Assembly (NCBI RefSeq): GCF_001953865.1 | Contig: NZ_MQUQ01000009.1 | Span: forward strand, 1 to 64,000 | Direction: 5' to 3' | DNA length: 64,000 nucleotides | From: Amycolatopsis coloradensis | Lineage (GTDB): Bacteria; Actinomycetota; Actinomycetes; Mycobacteriales; Pseudonocardiaceae | Part shown: piece after piece, positions 20,977 to 29,815 of the stretch | Position numbering within the stretch: the stretch's first letter is position 1 | Layout of the letters: each line of letters begins with the position of its first letter | The notes under the pieces: generated by a model | What the model was told of the DNA's origin: nothing | Database searches by the model: none | The model's input: only the letters and a program-made list of their open reading frames with translations | Program-made: the position numbers and the translations under genes

Positions 20977-21006
20977 CAAGTACGGCGTATCGAAGAAGGG
21001 CCCACC

Positions 21007-22116
21007 ATGACCATCGCCATTGTCGGAGCGGGCCTCGGCGGCCTCACTCTCGCCCGGGTGCTGCACGTGAACGGCATCGACGCCGTCGTGTACGAACGTG
21101 AGTCGTCGCGTGACGCGCGCGGCCAGGGCGGCATGCTCGACATCCATTCCGGCCAGCGAGCGCTGCGCGACGCCGGTCTGATCGACCGGTTCTTCGCGAT
21201 CGCCCGCGGTGAGGGCCAGGACATGCGGCTTCTGGAACCGGACGGCACGCTGCTGCTCCAAGAGGACACGCCCGACGACGCCCCGCTCTCACGACCCGAG
21301 GTCGACCGGGCCGACCTGCGCGACCTGTTGCTGGATTCCCTCCCCGAAGGCACGGTTCGCTGGGGGCACGCGTTCAGCTCCGCCGAGGACGGCGTGCTGC
21401 GCTTCGCCGATGGGCGCACCGCTGCATACGACCTGCTGGTCGGCGCGGACGGGGCACAGTCGCGGGTCCGCGCCCTGCTCACCGACGCCCGGCCGGCGCA
21501 TATCGGCCAGAACACCGTCGAGGTCGGCATCCCCGACATCGACCGCACGCACCCCGACCTCGCGGCGATGGTCGGCCGGGGCAACTACTGGGTGCTCGGC
21601 GGCGGAATATCGCTGGGGGCGCAGCGCAACGGCGACGGCCGCGTTCGCGTCGGCCTCAGCTTCTACCACACCGACGAGGACTGGTTCGCCACCAGCGGGA
21701 TCCCGTTCGACGACCCGGCGGCCGCCCGGGCACGGCTGATCGACCTGCTCGACGGCTGGGACCCGCGGTTCACCGCGCTGATCGCGGCCTGCGACGACAC
21801 GGTCGTGCGGCGCTCGATCGCCACGCTCCCGGCCGGTCTGACCTGGCCGTCGGCGCCGGACGTCACGCTGATCGGCGACGCCGCGCACCTGATGCCGCCG
21901 ACCGGCGAGGGCGCCAACATGGCGCTGCTCGACGGGGCTCTGCTCGCACTGGCGCTGGCCGCGCATCCGGACGACCACCCCACCGCCATCGAGGAGTACG
22001 AACGCGAGATGTTCGAACGCGCCGGCGCCGCCGCCCGGATGTGCGCGGACATGCACGAATTGCTGAGCTCGCCGGACGCCGCCCGGAAACTGCTCGCGTT
22101 CTTCCAACCCGGCTGA
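21007..22116 (+). CDS. FAD-dependent monooxygenase, TetX-like
   Basis: A 369-residue class A flavoprotein hydroxylase. The FAD motif GAGLGGLTLARVL is at 7-19, the middle motif LVGADGAQSRVR follows, and GDAAHLMPPTGEGANMAL is near 290-307. The fold and length match Tet(X)-type enzymes that hydroxylate and inactivate antibiotics; biosynthetic hydroxylases also look like this. Its regulation by a divergent TetR repressor favours an inducible detoxification role. GAAGAAGGG precedes ATG. Confidence 0.88.
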   Translation: MTIAIVGAGLGGLTLARVLHVNGIDAVVYERESSRDARGQGGMLDIHSGQRALRDAGLIDRFFAIARGEGQDMRLLEPDGTLLLQEDTPDDAPLSRPEVDRADLRDLLLDSLPEGTVRWGHAFSSAEDGVLRFADGRTAAYDLLVGADGAQSRVRALLTDARPAHIGQNTVEVGIPDIDRTHPDLAAMVGRGNYWVLGGGISLGAQRNGDGRVRVGLSFYHTDEDWFATSGIPFDDPAAARARLIDLLDGWDPRFTALIAACDDTVVRRSIATLPAGLTWPSAPDVTLIGDAAHLMPPTGEGANMALLDGALLALALAAHPDDHPTAIEEYEREMFERAGAAARMCADMHELLSSPDAARKLLAFFQPG

Positions 22117-22169
22117 AGACGACCGGACATGCTCAACGGCGCGGGGCCGCGTGGTCGTAGGCTGGTCCG

Positions 22170-23069
22170 GTGAGTGAGCCCGTCGACGAGACCCAGCGGC
22201 CCGGCCGCGACCACCCGGATGACACCAAGCCGATCATGATCGTCGCCTTCGAAGGATGGAACGACGCAGGTGACGCGGCCAGTCGGGCGGTCGAGCATCT
22301 CCAGCTCAACTGGGATGCGACACCGCTGAGCGAGCTGAGTCCGGACGAGTACTACGACTTCCAGGTGAGCAGACCGACCGTCCGCATGGTGGACGGCGTC
22401 ACCCGAAGGGTCGATTGGCCGACCACGCGGCTCTCGGTGTGTCGCCCGGAAGGCTTCAGCCGGGACGTCGTGCTGGTCCAAGGGCCCGAACCGAACATGC
22501 GCTGGCGCGCCTTCTGCGCCGAACTGCTGGAGCACATCCAGCAACTGGACGTGGCCACCGTCGTCACTCTCGGCGCGCTTCTCGCCGACACCGCGCACAC
22601 CCGCCCCGTCCCGGTCACCGGGACGGCGTACGACAAGGACACCGCTTCCCAGTTCGGCCTGGAGCTGAACAACTACCAGGGCCCGACCGGCATCGTCGGC
22701 GTCCTCCAGGACTACTGCGTGCAGGCCGGTGTCCCGGCGGTGTCGATCTGGGCGGCCGTGCCGCATTACGTCTCGCATCCGCCGTCGCCCAAGGCCACCC
22801 TCGCGCTGCTGCACAAACTCGAGGACGTCCTCGACGTCGAGATCCCGCTCGGCGCCCTTCCGGAGCAGTCCGAGGAGTGGCAGCGGACGGTCACGGAGAT
22901 GGCCGAAGAGGACGAGGAGATCACCGAGTACGTCCGGGGCCTCGAGGAGCGCGGCGACGCGGAAACCGAGTTCACGCTGGACGACGTGAGCGGGGACAAG
23001 ATCGCGGCCGAGTTCGAGCGGTACCTGCGGCGGCGCCGTCCCGGCCAAGACGGTCCGGGGCGAGGCTGA
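22170..23069 (+). CDS. PAC2-family protein
   Basis: A 299-residue protein related to eukaryotic proteasome assembly chaperone 2 (Rv2125 in M. tuberculosis). IVAFEGWNDAGDAAS, VTLGALLADTAHTRPVPVTG and the conserved YVSHPPSPKATLALLHKLE are visible. In bacteria the family forms trimers; a role in proteasome assembly has been proposed but not shown. Its place in the same broad neighbourhood as prcBA and arc is conserved. GTG at 22170 is 6 bases after TAGGCT, a leaderless layout. Confidence 0.92.
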   Translation: MSEPVDETQRPGRDHPDDTKPIMIVAFEGWNDAGDAASRAVEHLQLNWDATPLSELSPDEYYDFQVSRPTVRMVDGVTRRVDWPTTRLSVCRPEGFSRDVVLVQGPEPNMRWRAFCAELLEHIQQLDVATVVTLGALLADTAHTRPVPVTGTAYDKDTASQFGLELNNYQGPTGIVGVLQDYCVQAGVPAVSIWAAVPHYVSHPPSPKATLALLHKLEDVLDVEIPLGALPEQSEEWQRTVTEMAEEDEEITEYVRGLEERGDAETEFTLDDVSGDKIAAEFERYLRRRRPGQDGPGRG

Positions 23070-23105
23070 CGGCTCCGTGCCGGTGTCTGTGCTCGCCTGA
23101 GGTGT

Positions 23106-23152
23106 GTGAAGGTCGAGTTCCCTCGGCTGGACCGAGGGAACTGGACCTTCAC
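23106..23152. terminator. Hairpin after the PAC2 gene
   Basis: Arms 23106-23126 and 23132-23152 pair at 20 of 21 positions around a 5-base loop. They begin GTGAAGGTC and contain TTCCCTCGG. Family member of the convergent-gene hairpins. Confidence 0.75.
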
Positions 23153-23196
23153 GCGAGTTCCACGTGGCCTGCGGTCTTGCGACGCCGCTACCCGAT

Positions 23197-23218
23197 CGCA
23201 ACTAGAGGACTACTTGCG
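23197..23218. repeat. 22-base sequence repeated at 37721-37742
   Basis: CGCAACTAGAGGAC, one variable base, then ACTTGCG. The copy at 37721-37742 is inverted and differs at one position. There the sequence forms part of a 52-bp perfect palindrome; here it stands alone. Confidence 0.7.
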
Positions 23219-23277
23219 GGACACCGGCGGCAGGTACCGCCACCGGTCCTCAGGCGTAAGCGCGGCCGCCATCCCGG

Positions 23278-23334
23278 GTGTCGCGAAAGCCACTTTCGGG
23301 ACATCAGACGTCGCGAACGTGGCTTTCGCGACAC
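23278..23334. repeat. Dispersed palindrome, copy 3
   Basis: The 20-base arms at 23278-23297 and 23315-23334 differ at one position. The spacer is nearly the same as in copy 1 and in the same orientation, yet the shared GCGCGGCCGCCATCCCG flank lies on the opposite side from copy 1. Confidence 0.85.
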
Positions 23335-23410
23335 AGCCGCTGGCCTGCACGAACCGAACCTTCGATCAAGCGCACCGGGAATCCAGTAAGTACCTCACCG
23401 CTCACGAGAC

Positions 23411-24235
23411 CTAGAAGATGCGCCGCAGCGGGATGGGGCCCCGCGCCCGCTTCCGCCACTCACGCGGATAGCCGAGCGAGACCTCCTCGAACCGCACACC
23501 GTCCGCCGCGGTGGAGCGCGGGATGTGCAGGTGCCCGTAGACCGCGACCTCCGCCCGGAAACGCAGGTGCCAGTCCTCGGTCTCGGTCGTCCCGCACCAC
23601 AGCGCGAACTCCGGCCAGTACAGCGGCTCGGTGGGGTGGCGGTGCAGCGGCCAGTGCGACATCAGGATCGTCCCGTGGTCCTCGGGGATCGCTTCCAGCC
23701 GCTCCGTGCTGATCTTCACCCGGTCGGCGCACCAAGCCTGCCTGCTGGGGTACGGGTCGGGGTGCAGGAAGAACTCGTCCGTGCACAGCACGCCCGCCTC
23801 GCGTGCCTGGTCGACGGCCGTCAGCAGCGGCAGTCCTTCGGACGCGGGCGTCCGCCAGCTGTAGTCGTACAGCACGAACAGCGGAGCGATGGTCAGCGGC
23901 TTCTCCTGGTGTTCCCACACCGGGTACGGGTCTTCCGGGGTGAGGACGTCGATCTCCCGGCATCGCTCGACCAGATGCTCGTAGCGTGCCTGGCCCCGCA
24001 GCTGACATTCGTCCTTCTGGGTGGTCCACAGCTCGTGGTTGCCGGGGACCCAGACGACCTTCGCGAAGCGTTCCCGCAAGGTCCTGAGCACCCCGACCAC
24101 GGATTCGGCTCGTTCGGCGACGTCACCGGCCACGAGCAGCCAGTCGTCGGGGGTCCGGGGGACGACCTCGTCGACGATCGGGGCGTTGCCCTCATGGGTG
24201 ACGTGGAGGTCGCTGGTGGCGAAGAGATGCGGCAC
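23411..24235 (-). CDS. Calcineurin-like metallophosphoesterase
   Basis: 274 residues with the five metallophosphoesterase motifs: D9-x-H11 in ATSDLH, GDVAE with Asp38, GNHEL at 65-69, the SHWPLH histidines and GHLH near residue 228. No signal peptide, so cytoplasmic. Substrate unknown. The GTG start at 24235 lies 6 bases after TACGGT, so the mRNA is probably leaderless. Downstream of it lies the repeat-rich region. Confidence 0.88.
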   Translation of the reverse strand: MPHLFATSDLHVTHEGNAPIVDEVVPRTPDDWLLVAGDVAERAESVVGVLRTLRERFAKVVWVPGNHELWTTQKDECQLRGQARYEHLVERCREIDVLTPEDPYPVWEHQEKPLTIAPLFVLYDYSWRTPASEGLPLLTAVDQAREAGVLCTDEFFLHPDPYPSRQAWCADRVKISTERLEAIPEDHGTILMSHWPLHRHPTEPLYWPEFALWCGTTETEDWHLRFRAEVAVYGHLHIPRSTAADGVRFEEVSLGYPREWRKRARGPIPLRRIF

Positions 24236-24250
24236 TCCACCACCGTAGCT

Positions 24251-25495
24251 TCACCCGGACCGGGGGACCGCCAAAACCGGGTCGCGGCGCGACCGTCCCG
24301 ACGCCGACACGCCCAGCACGATGAGCGCCGAGGCGACGTGCAGGCCCGCCTGGAGGTTCAGCAGGACTCCGGTGCCCAGCACACTCACCAGTCCGCCCGC
24401 CAGCGACGCGCCCAGCGCGGTGAACCCGGCCGTCCCGGCGAACATGGTGCTCAGCGCGCGGCCGGACCGTTCGGGCGACGCGGTCGTCTGAACCAGTGAG
24501 AGCAGGCCGGATCCGGCAAGCACCCCGGGAGCGCCGACGAGTGCGAAGAGTCCGATGAAGACACCCAGCGGCAGCGACAAGATGAGCGTAGGCAGGTTCC
24601 AGATCAGCGCCGACAGCAGGCCGAGCGCGAGCCCGCCCCAGCCGAGCAGGGCGGCGGGCGCGACCTTGCGGGCGACGGTGGCGACGGCGAATCCCGCGGC
24701 CAGTCCACCCAGCGCCTGGACACCGCGAAGCAGTCCGACGTCGCCTTCGGTGCCGTCGAGGATGTCGAGCACGAAGACCACGAACAGCACCAGGAACATC
24801 CCCTGCGCCAGGGAAGTCAGCACCACGACGACGCCGGCGAGGCGAAGGCGTCCTTCGCGGCCGATCTCGCGAAGCCCGTCCAGCCAGGCTCGTAACACTG
24901 GTTCGGGCGGGCCCGCCACCATCGGCGCGGCGACCCGCCGGAACGGGCGGGCCAGCAGGGCCGAGCCGATCACCAGCACCCCGAGGTAAGCGACCACGAC
25001 CCAGCCGAGCCCGCCGAAGCCGAGCAGGAGCCCGCCCGCCCAGCCTCCGACAAGGCGCGCGACGCTGCTGTTGACGCTCATGAGGCCGTTGGCGCCGATC
25101 AGCTCGTCCGGGGCGACCAGTTCCGGTACGAGCGCGTTGCGGGCGGGTTCGAACAGCGAAGCCAGCCCCGCCTGTGCGGCCATGACCCCGTAGATCACGA
25201 ACACCGGGCCGCCGGACGCGACGAACAGCAGCGGCAGGGCCACGAACGCCTGACCCGCGCACACCACGCACAGCACCAGCCGCCGGTTCCACCGGTCCGC
25301 GATCACGCCGGCGATGGGGCTCAGCAGCACCGCGGGCACCAGGCCGAGGACGATGCTCAACGCCGTGGTGGCCGCGGAGCCGGTCGCCCGGAAGACGAAC
25401 ACCGGCAGGGCGATCTGCAGCATCCACTCGGCGGTCTCGGAGAAGAAGGCGGCGACCCACAGTCTCGCGAAAGCGGGCTCTCCCAACGGTTTCAC
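24251..25495 (-). CDS. MFS transporter (enterobactin/macrolide exporter type)
   Basis: 414 residues and about 12 membrane helices. The N-terminus FARLWVAAFFSETAEWML and the loop IAGVIADRWNRR are typical of the MFS_3 group, which exports drugs or siderophores. The GTG start at 25495 overlaps the stop of the upstream ArsR-type regulator (GTGA), so transporter and regulator are made from one message and the regulator probably controls export. Substrate unknown. Confidence 0.88.
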   Translation of the reverse strand: MKPLGEPAFARLWVAAFFSETAEWMLQIALPVFVFRATGSAATTALSIVLGLVPAVLLSPIAGVIADRWNRRLVLCVVCAGQAFVALPLLFVASGGPVFVIYGVMAAQAGLASLFEPARNALVPELVAPDELIGANGLMSVNSSVARLVGGWAGGLLLGFGGLGWVVVAYLGVLVIGSALLARPFRRVAAPMVAGPPEPVLRAWLDGLREIGREGRLRLAGVVVVLTSLAQGMFLVLFVVFVLDILDGTEGDVGLLRGVQALGGLAAGFAVATVARKVAPAALLGWGGLALGLLSALIWNLPTLILSLPLGVFIGLFALVGAPGVLAGSGLLSLVQTTASPERSGRALSTMFAGTAGFTALGASLAGGLVSVLGTGVLLNLQAGLHVASALIVLGVSASGRSRRDPVLAVPRSG

Positions 25496-26070
25496 GTACT
25501 CGGTTTCCCCTCGGTGTCGACGCGCGGGAACGCCCGCAGTCCCAGGTGGACGGACAGGGCTCCCCCGGGGGCGTCTTCGCGGATCGTGCTGACGTAAGGC
25601 CGTACGAGCGCGTCGATCCCCCGGACCAGCTCGTCCAGCTCCGCCGCGGTCACCCGCAGCGAATACGTGTTGATCCCGGACGCGTCCCGCCAGTCCTTGT
25701 CCAGCCGGTCGGCGGCGTCGAGATAACGCTCGGTCAGCTCTTTCTCCCGCGCCAGCGTGGTTCCGACGACCGCCAGTCGCGCCCCGCGCAGGTCCGGGTC
25801 GTCGCCGAACTCGATGCCGACCTGGCAGGCACGCCAAGGCCGCTCTCGCCCGTCCTCCCCCTCGACCCGTTCGACGAGGCCGTGCTGGGCCAGCTGGCGC
25901 AGGTGCCAGCTGCAGTTCGAGGCTGTCGAGCCGACCGCCGTCGCGCATTCGCTCGCGGTCCGGGGGCCGACCGCCATCAGGTGATCCACCAGCGCCGAAC
26001 GCAGCGGATGCGCCAGCGCCCGCATCAGCTCGACGTCTTCGATCCGCTTGCGCGGCGGCAACCCGGCCAT
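25492..26070 (-). CDS. ArsR-type helix-turn-helix regulator
   Basis: A 192-residue protein. Its winged helix-turn-helix spans about 10-85 (MRALAHPLRSALVDHLMAVG, TASECATAVGSTASNCSWHL). It lacks the metal-binding ELCVCD motif of ArsR/SmtB, and its ~100-residue C-terminal domain suggests it binds a small organic ligand. It is translationally coupled to the MFS exporter. A 32-base palindrome lies 15 bases upstream of its ATG, which points to autoregulation. Confidence 0.88.
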   Translation of the reverse strand: MAGLPPRKRIEDVELMRALAHPLRSALVDHLMAVGPRTASECATAVGSTASNCSWHLRQLAQHGLVERVEGEDGRERPWRACQVGIEFGDDPDLRGARLAVVGTTLAREKELTERYLDAADRLDKDWRDASGINTYSLRVTAAELDELVRGIDALVRPYVSTIREDAPGGALSVHLGLRAFPRVDTEGKPST

Positions 26071-26084
26071 CGGCTCGATCCAAT

Positions 26085-26116
26085 CTGAAAGAAACCTTTC
26101 GAAAGTTACCTTTCAG
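26085..26116. promoter_or_regulatory. Probable ArsR-type operator
   Basis: Two 16-base arms starting CTGAAAG pair at 13 of 16 positions and meet at a central TTTCGAAA. The site lies just upstream of the regulator-exporter operon, where a bound repressor would block its promoter. Confidence 0.65.
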
Positions 26117-26168
26117 AGTCACAGGTGGCCGCGGGGATGTCAACCGACCTGGATACCTTTGCCGCAGC

Positions 26169-26191
26169 AGTTGCTGCTTTCAGCAGTAACT
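26169..26191. promoter_or_regulatory. Probable MarR operator
   Basis: AGTTGCTGCT-TTC-AGCAGTAACT, with 9 of 10 arm positions paired, lies 32 bases before the marR start. A second overlapping dyad, GCAGTA (26183-26188) ... TACTGC (26204-26209), follows. The spacing fits autorepression. Confidence 0.55.
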
Positions 26192-26222
26192 GCACAAGTC
26201 AACTACTGCACAGGGAAAACAT

Positions 26223-26687
26223 ATGCCTGACCAGCGAGAACTCGCCATCGCGGCGACCTTGGAGATTCCCCGGTTCGTCAGCGCGACCGTCCTGTTCCAG
26301 ACGGCGATGGCGGAGCAGCTGGGGATCAGCGCCACCGAGCTACACGGACTCCAGCTGGTCATCAGCGGCGCCGCGACTTCACCGACCCGGCTGGCACGGG
26401 CGCTCGGCATGACCACCGGGGCGGTGACGCGGATGCTCGACCGGATGGCGGCGCAGAATCTGGTCGAACGGGTTCCGGATCCGGCCGATCGCCGCCGCCT
26501 CCTGGTCCGCCCGCTGCCGGACCGGCTCGGCGAGGTGTCCGATCTCTACTCCCCCATGGCCCGGTTCTTCGGCGACCGCCTCGGCCGACTGGACCGGCGA
26601 CAGCTCGCCGCACTGCTCGGTGTCATGACCGACGGGCGCGTCTTCGCCGAACAAGAAGCCACCAGATTGCGCGAGGGGGTTGACTAA
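26223..26687 (+). CDS. MarR-family regulator
   Basis: A 154-residue dimeric winged-helix regulator. The recognition region SPTRLARALGMTTGAVTRMLDRM and wing LVERVPDPADRRRLLVRP are canonical. MarR proteins usually repress an adjacent exporter or enzyme and release DNA on binding small phenolic or drug ligands. AGGGAAAACAT precedes ATG. The gene runs toward the ABC-F ATPase, whose promoter begins inside its last codons, so it could control that gene as well as itself. Confidence 0.92.
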   Translation: MPDQRELAIAATLEIPRFVSATVLFQTAMAEQLGISATELHGLQLVISGAATSPTRLARALGMTTGAVTRMLDRMAAQNLVERVPDPADRRRLLVRPLPDRLGEVSDLYSPMARFFGDRLGRLDRRQLAALLGVMTDGRVFAEQEATRLREGVD

Positions 26688-26710
26688 CGCTACAGGGGTT
26701 GCGTTAGACT
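26680..26710 (+). promoter_or_regulatory. ABC-F promoter with a 19-bp spacer and central dyad
   Basis: TTGACT (26680-26685) and TAGACT (26705-26710) are separated by 19 bases. The inverted repeat CTAACGC (26684-26690) ... GCGTTAG (26701-26707) is centred in the spacer. Overlong spacers with a central dyad are the hallmark of MerR-activated promoters. ACTAACGCTA here resembles ACTTACGCTA in the promoter of the merR-type gene at 30574. Confidence 0.6.
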
Positions 26711-26719
26711 GCTCGCATC

Positions 26720-26731
26720 ATGGACAACTGA
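26720..26731 (+). other. Possible three-codon leader ORF
   Basis: ATG GAC AAC TGA begins 9 bases after the -10 hexamer, close to the likely transcript 5' end and 104 bases before the ABC-F start. A start-stop mini-ORF at the head of a ribosome-protection gene could sense stalled or slow ribosomes. Chance occurrence is possible. Confidence 0.3.
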
Positions 26732-26835
26732 CATCGCACCTTCCCCGTTCCGAGGCTGCTTCGGTCGAGCACGGCTCCCGTAAGCGATCAGGCCCGGCAG
26801 GGATCCCTCATGACCTCGAAACGCGGTGATGTCGT

Positions 26836-28443
26836 ATGTCTTCTTCCCTGATCGCCAAAGATCTCGTCCACTCCTACGGCGCCCGCGTCGTGCTCGACGG
26901 CGTGAACCTGACCGCTTCGGCCGGGCAGCGGCTCGGCCTGGTCGGCGAGAACGGCGTCGGCAAGTCCACGCTCCTGCGCCTGCTGGCCGGGGTCGAGGAA
27001 CCCGACGCGGGCGAGGTGCTGCGCGGCGACGACCTCGGATTCCTCTTGCAGGAGCTGCCCTTTCCGCTGACGGCGCGGTTCTCCGACGTCATCGACGACG
27101 CGCTCGCCGAGATCCGGCAAGCGTCGGCGAGACTCGGCGAACTGACCGAAGCGCTCGCTGAACGCCCGGACGACACGGCGGTGCTCCACGAGTACGGCAC
27201 CGTCCTCGAATGGGCTCAGGCACACGATCTCTGGGACGCCGACCGGCGGGCCGGGGTCGTCTGCGCGGGACTCGGGCTCGCCGGGATCGACCCGGCGCGC
27301 GAACTGGGCACCTTGTCGGGCGGGCAACGGTCGCGGCTCGGGCTGGCGGCGTTGTTGATCCGGCGGCCGGGCACGCTCGTCCTGGACGAGCCGACGAACC
27401 ACCTCGATGACGGCGCGATGGAGTTCCTGGAACACCATCTCGCTTCGCTGACCGGCGTGCTCGTGCTGTCTTCGCACGATCGCGTGTTCCTCGACGCGGT
27501 GTGCACCGACATCGTCGACCTCGACCCGGCGCTGGGCGGCCCTACCCGGTACGGCGGCACGTACTCCCGCTACCTGGACCAGAAACGGGCCGAACGGGCG
27601 CGCTGGGAGCAGCGCTACGCCGAGGAACAGGACGAACTGAAGGAACTGCGCGAAGCGGTGGCCGTCACCGCGCGCGACGTCGCACACAACCGGCCGCAGC
27701 GCGACAACGCCAAGATGCTCTACGACTTCAAGACCGGGAGGGTGCAGAAGCAGATCTCACGCCGGGTCCGCAACGCGCGACTGCGGCTGGACGAACTGGA
27801 ACGCGACCAGGTGCGGAAACCACCCGCGCCCCTGCGGTTCCATGGCGGCCTGACCGGTGAACCCGGCGAGGACAAGACGGCGATCTCCGTGCGGGGAATC
27901 GAGATCGCGGGACGGCTGCGCCTGGCGACCCTCGACATCACGACGACGTCGAGGCTCCTGATCACCGGCGGGAACGGTGCCGGGAAGTCGACGCTGCTGG
28001 CCGTCCTCGCCGGCTCGCTGACACCGGACGCCGGCACCGTCCTTTCCGGACGAGGGGTTCGGATCGGCCTGCTGGCACAGGATGTCGCGTTCGCCGAGCC
28101 GGAGAAGACCGCGCAGCGGACCTACGCCGAAACGCTCGGCGAGGACGCTCCACCGTTGCGTGGCCTTGGCCTGCTGGCGCCGCGCGATCTCGGGACCAGG
28201 GTGGGCGCCCTGTCGGTCGGGCAACGGCGGCGGCTCGCGCTGGCGTTGCTGATCGCCGATCCGCCGGAGGTGCTCCTGCTGGACGAACCGACCAACCACA
28301 TCTCGCTCACCTTGGCCGAGGAGTTGTTCGCCGCGCTCGATTCGGCGCCGGGCGCCGTCGTCATCGCTTCGCACGACAGATGGCTGCGGCGAGACTGGGC
28401 GGGTGACCACCTCCGGCTGGAAGCCGGTCGCGTCGCCGTGTAG
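26836..28443 (+). CDS. ABC-F ATPase, likely ribosome-protection type
   Basis: A 535-residue soluble protein with two ATPase domains and no membrane helices. Domain 1 has GENGVGKST and LSGGQ with Walker B LVLDEPTNHLDD; domain 2 has GGNGAGKST, a signature altered to LSVGQ, and LLLDEPTNHIS. The linker of about 80 residues (ARWEQRYAEEQDELKELREA ...) is the part that reaches the peptidyl-transferase region in antibiotic-resistance ABC-F proteins such as those against macrolides, lincosamides and pleuromutilins. Which drug is unknown. GGTGA precedes ATG. Confidence 0.9.
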   Translation: MSSSLIAKDLVHSYGARVVLDGVNLTASAGQRLGLVGENGVGKSTLLRLLAGVEEPDAGEVLRGDDLGFLLQELPFPLTARFSDVIDDALAEIRQASARLGELTEALAERPDDTAVLHEYGTVLEWAQAHDLWDADRRAGVVCAGLGLAGIDPARELGTLSGGQRSRLGLAALLIRRPGTLVLDEPTNHLDDGAMEFLEHHLASLTGVLVLSSHDRVFLDAVCTDIVDLDPALGGPTRYGGTYSRYLDQKRAERARWEQRYAEEQDELKELREAVAVTARDVAHNRPQRDNAKMLYDFKTGRVQKQISRRVRNARLRLDELERDQVRKPPAPLRFHGGLTGEPGEDKTAISVRGIEIAGRLRLATLDITTTSRLLITGGNGAGKSTLLAVLAGSLTPDAGTVLSGRGVRIGLLAQDVAFAEPEKTAQRTYAETLGEDAPPLRGLGLLAPRDLGTRVGALSVGQRRRLALALLIADPPEVLLLDEPTNHISLTLAEELFAALDSAPGAVVIASHDRWLRRDWAGDHLRLEAGRVAV

Positions 28444-28453
28444 GGCGTTATAC

Positions 28454-28495
28454 ACACTGCTCGGGCGGACGGTTCGCCCGCCCGAGCAGTGTTTT
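28454..28495 (+). terminator. Intrinsic terminator after the ABC-F gene
   Basis: The 14-base arms ACACTGCTCGGGCG (28454-28467) and its complement (28479-28492) form a perfect GC-rich stem ending in a TTTT run. It is one of the few hairpins in the window with a clear T tract. Confidence 0.85.
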
Positions 28496-28496
28496 C

Positions 28497-29735
28497 CTAC
28501 AGCTCGATGCCGAGCAGCGCGTCGACCGCTTTCCGGATCAGCCCGGGAGCCGCCGGGTCGGAGCCTGACCGGTTCAGCGCCTGCTCCGCCCAGGCGTCGA
28601 CGGCGGCGAGCGCCTTGGGCGTGTCGAGGTCGTCGGTCAGGTGGTCGCGCAGGCGCACGACGGTGTCCTCCGCGGCCGGGCCCGTGCCGAGCGAGACCGC
28701 GTCGCGCCAGCGCGCGAGGCGGTCTTCGGCGTCCGCGTGCAACTGCGCGGTCCACGGCCGGTCCGAACGGTAGTGGCCGGCGAACAGCGCCAGCCGGATC
28801 ACGCCGGGGTCGACCTTGTCGGCACGCAGGCGCGAGACGAACACGAGGTTCCCGCGCGACTTCGACATCTTCTCGCCGTCGAGGCCGATCATCCCGGCGT
28901 GCACGTAGTGCCGCGCGAACGGCCGGTCCCCCGCGACGGCCTCCGCGTGCGCGGCGCTGTACTCGTGGTGCGGGAAGATCAGGTCCGAGCCACCGCCCTG
29001 GACGTCGAAGCCGAGGCCGAGGCGGTTGACCGCGATCGCGCTGCACTCGATGTGCCAGCCCGGCCGTCCGGCTCCCAGCTCCGACTCCCACGACGGCTCA
29101 CCCGGCCGCGCCATCCGCCACAGCAGCGCGTCGAGCGGGTGCTGCTTGCCCGGACGGTCCGGGTCGCCGCCGCGTTCGGCGAAGAACTTGGCCATCGTCT
29201 CGGCGTCGTAGTTCGACTCGGAACCGAAATGCCCGGTCGCGTTGTGATCGAAGTAGATGTCCGGGTACTCGGCGTCGTCGGCGCGATAGGCGCTGCCGTT
29301 CGACAGCAGTTTGGCGATGACCTCGACGATCTCGGGGATGCTCTCCACCGCCCCGACGAACTGCCTCGGCGGCAGCACCCGCAGCGCGGTCATGTCCTCA
29401 CGGAACAGCGCGGTCTCACGCATGCCGAGGACGATCCAGTCGTCCTTGTCGCGCGCGGCGCGCTCCAGCAGGGGCTCGTCGATGTCCGTCACGTTCTGGA
29501 CGTAGTGGACGTCGTGCCCGGCGTCGCGCCACAGGCGGTTCACCAGGTCGAATGTCAGGTACGTGGCGGCGTGCCCCAGATGGGTGGCGTCGTACGGCGT
29601 GATGCCGCAGACGTACATCCGGGCGGTGGACCCGGGCGCGGTGGGGCGGATCTGCCCCGTCGCGGTGTCATGGAGCCGCAGCGGACGGGGGGTGCCGGGG
29701 ATACGGGGCACGTCGACCGTTGACCAAGTCTGCAT
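28497..29735 (-). CDS. mshC: Mycothiol ligase (cysteine:GlcN-inositol ligase)
   Basis: A 412-residue ATP-dependent ligase that joins cysteine to glucosaminyl-inositol, the third step of mycothiol synthesis. It is a paralogue of cysteinyl-tRNA synthetase: [20 protein letters not shown] contains the HLGH signature and a zinc-ligand cysteine, and KMSKSRGN is the second signature. It is much shorter than CysS, lacking the anticodon-binding region, and its length and N-terminus match MshC. ATG at 29735 lies 6 bases after TACAGT (leaderless). Equivalent to Rv2130c. Confidence 0.96.
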   Translation of the reverse strand: MQTWSTVDVPRIPGTPRPLRLHDTATGQIRPTAPGSTARMYVCGITPYDATHLGHAATYLTFDLVNRLWRDAGHDVHYVQNVTDIDEPLLERAARDKDDWIVLGMRETALFREDMTALRVLPPRQFVGAVESIPEIVEVIAKLLSNGSAYRADDAEYPDIYFDHNATGHFGSESNYDAETMAKFFAERGGDPDRPGKQHPLDALLWRMARPGEPSWESELGAGRPGWHIECSAIAVNRLGLGFDVQGGGSDLIFPHHEYSAAHAEAVAGDRPFARHYVHAGMIGLDGEKMSKSRGNLVFVSRLRADKVDPGVIRLALFAGHYRSDRPWTAQLHADAEDRLARWRDAVSLGTGPAAEDTVVRLRDHLTDDLDTPKALAAVDAWAEQALNRSGSDPAAPGLIRKAVDALLGIEL

Positions 29736-29815
29736 ACCTCGACTGTAAGCGGAGCCGCCGCGCCGTTCCCGGCCGGTGGGAGCCGGACCCGGCCGGAGTA
29801 ACCTCACCCGCCCGT

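Larger units (their letters stand above)
23070..23410. other. 341-base gene-free region rich in repeats
   Basis: It holds a 21-bp hairpin (23106-23152), a 22-base segment shared with 37721-37742 (23197-23218), and the third dispersed palindrome (23278-23334). No coding potential is seen. It separates the convergent PAC2 and phosphoesterase genes. Confidence 0.7.

Noticed and set aside
24251..26143. A 630-residue MFS protein with an N-terminal extension
   Set aside because: The extra ~215 residues are an arginine-rich shadow of the ArsR-type gene; GTG at 25495 with GTGA coupling is the better start.
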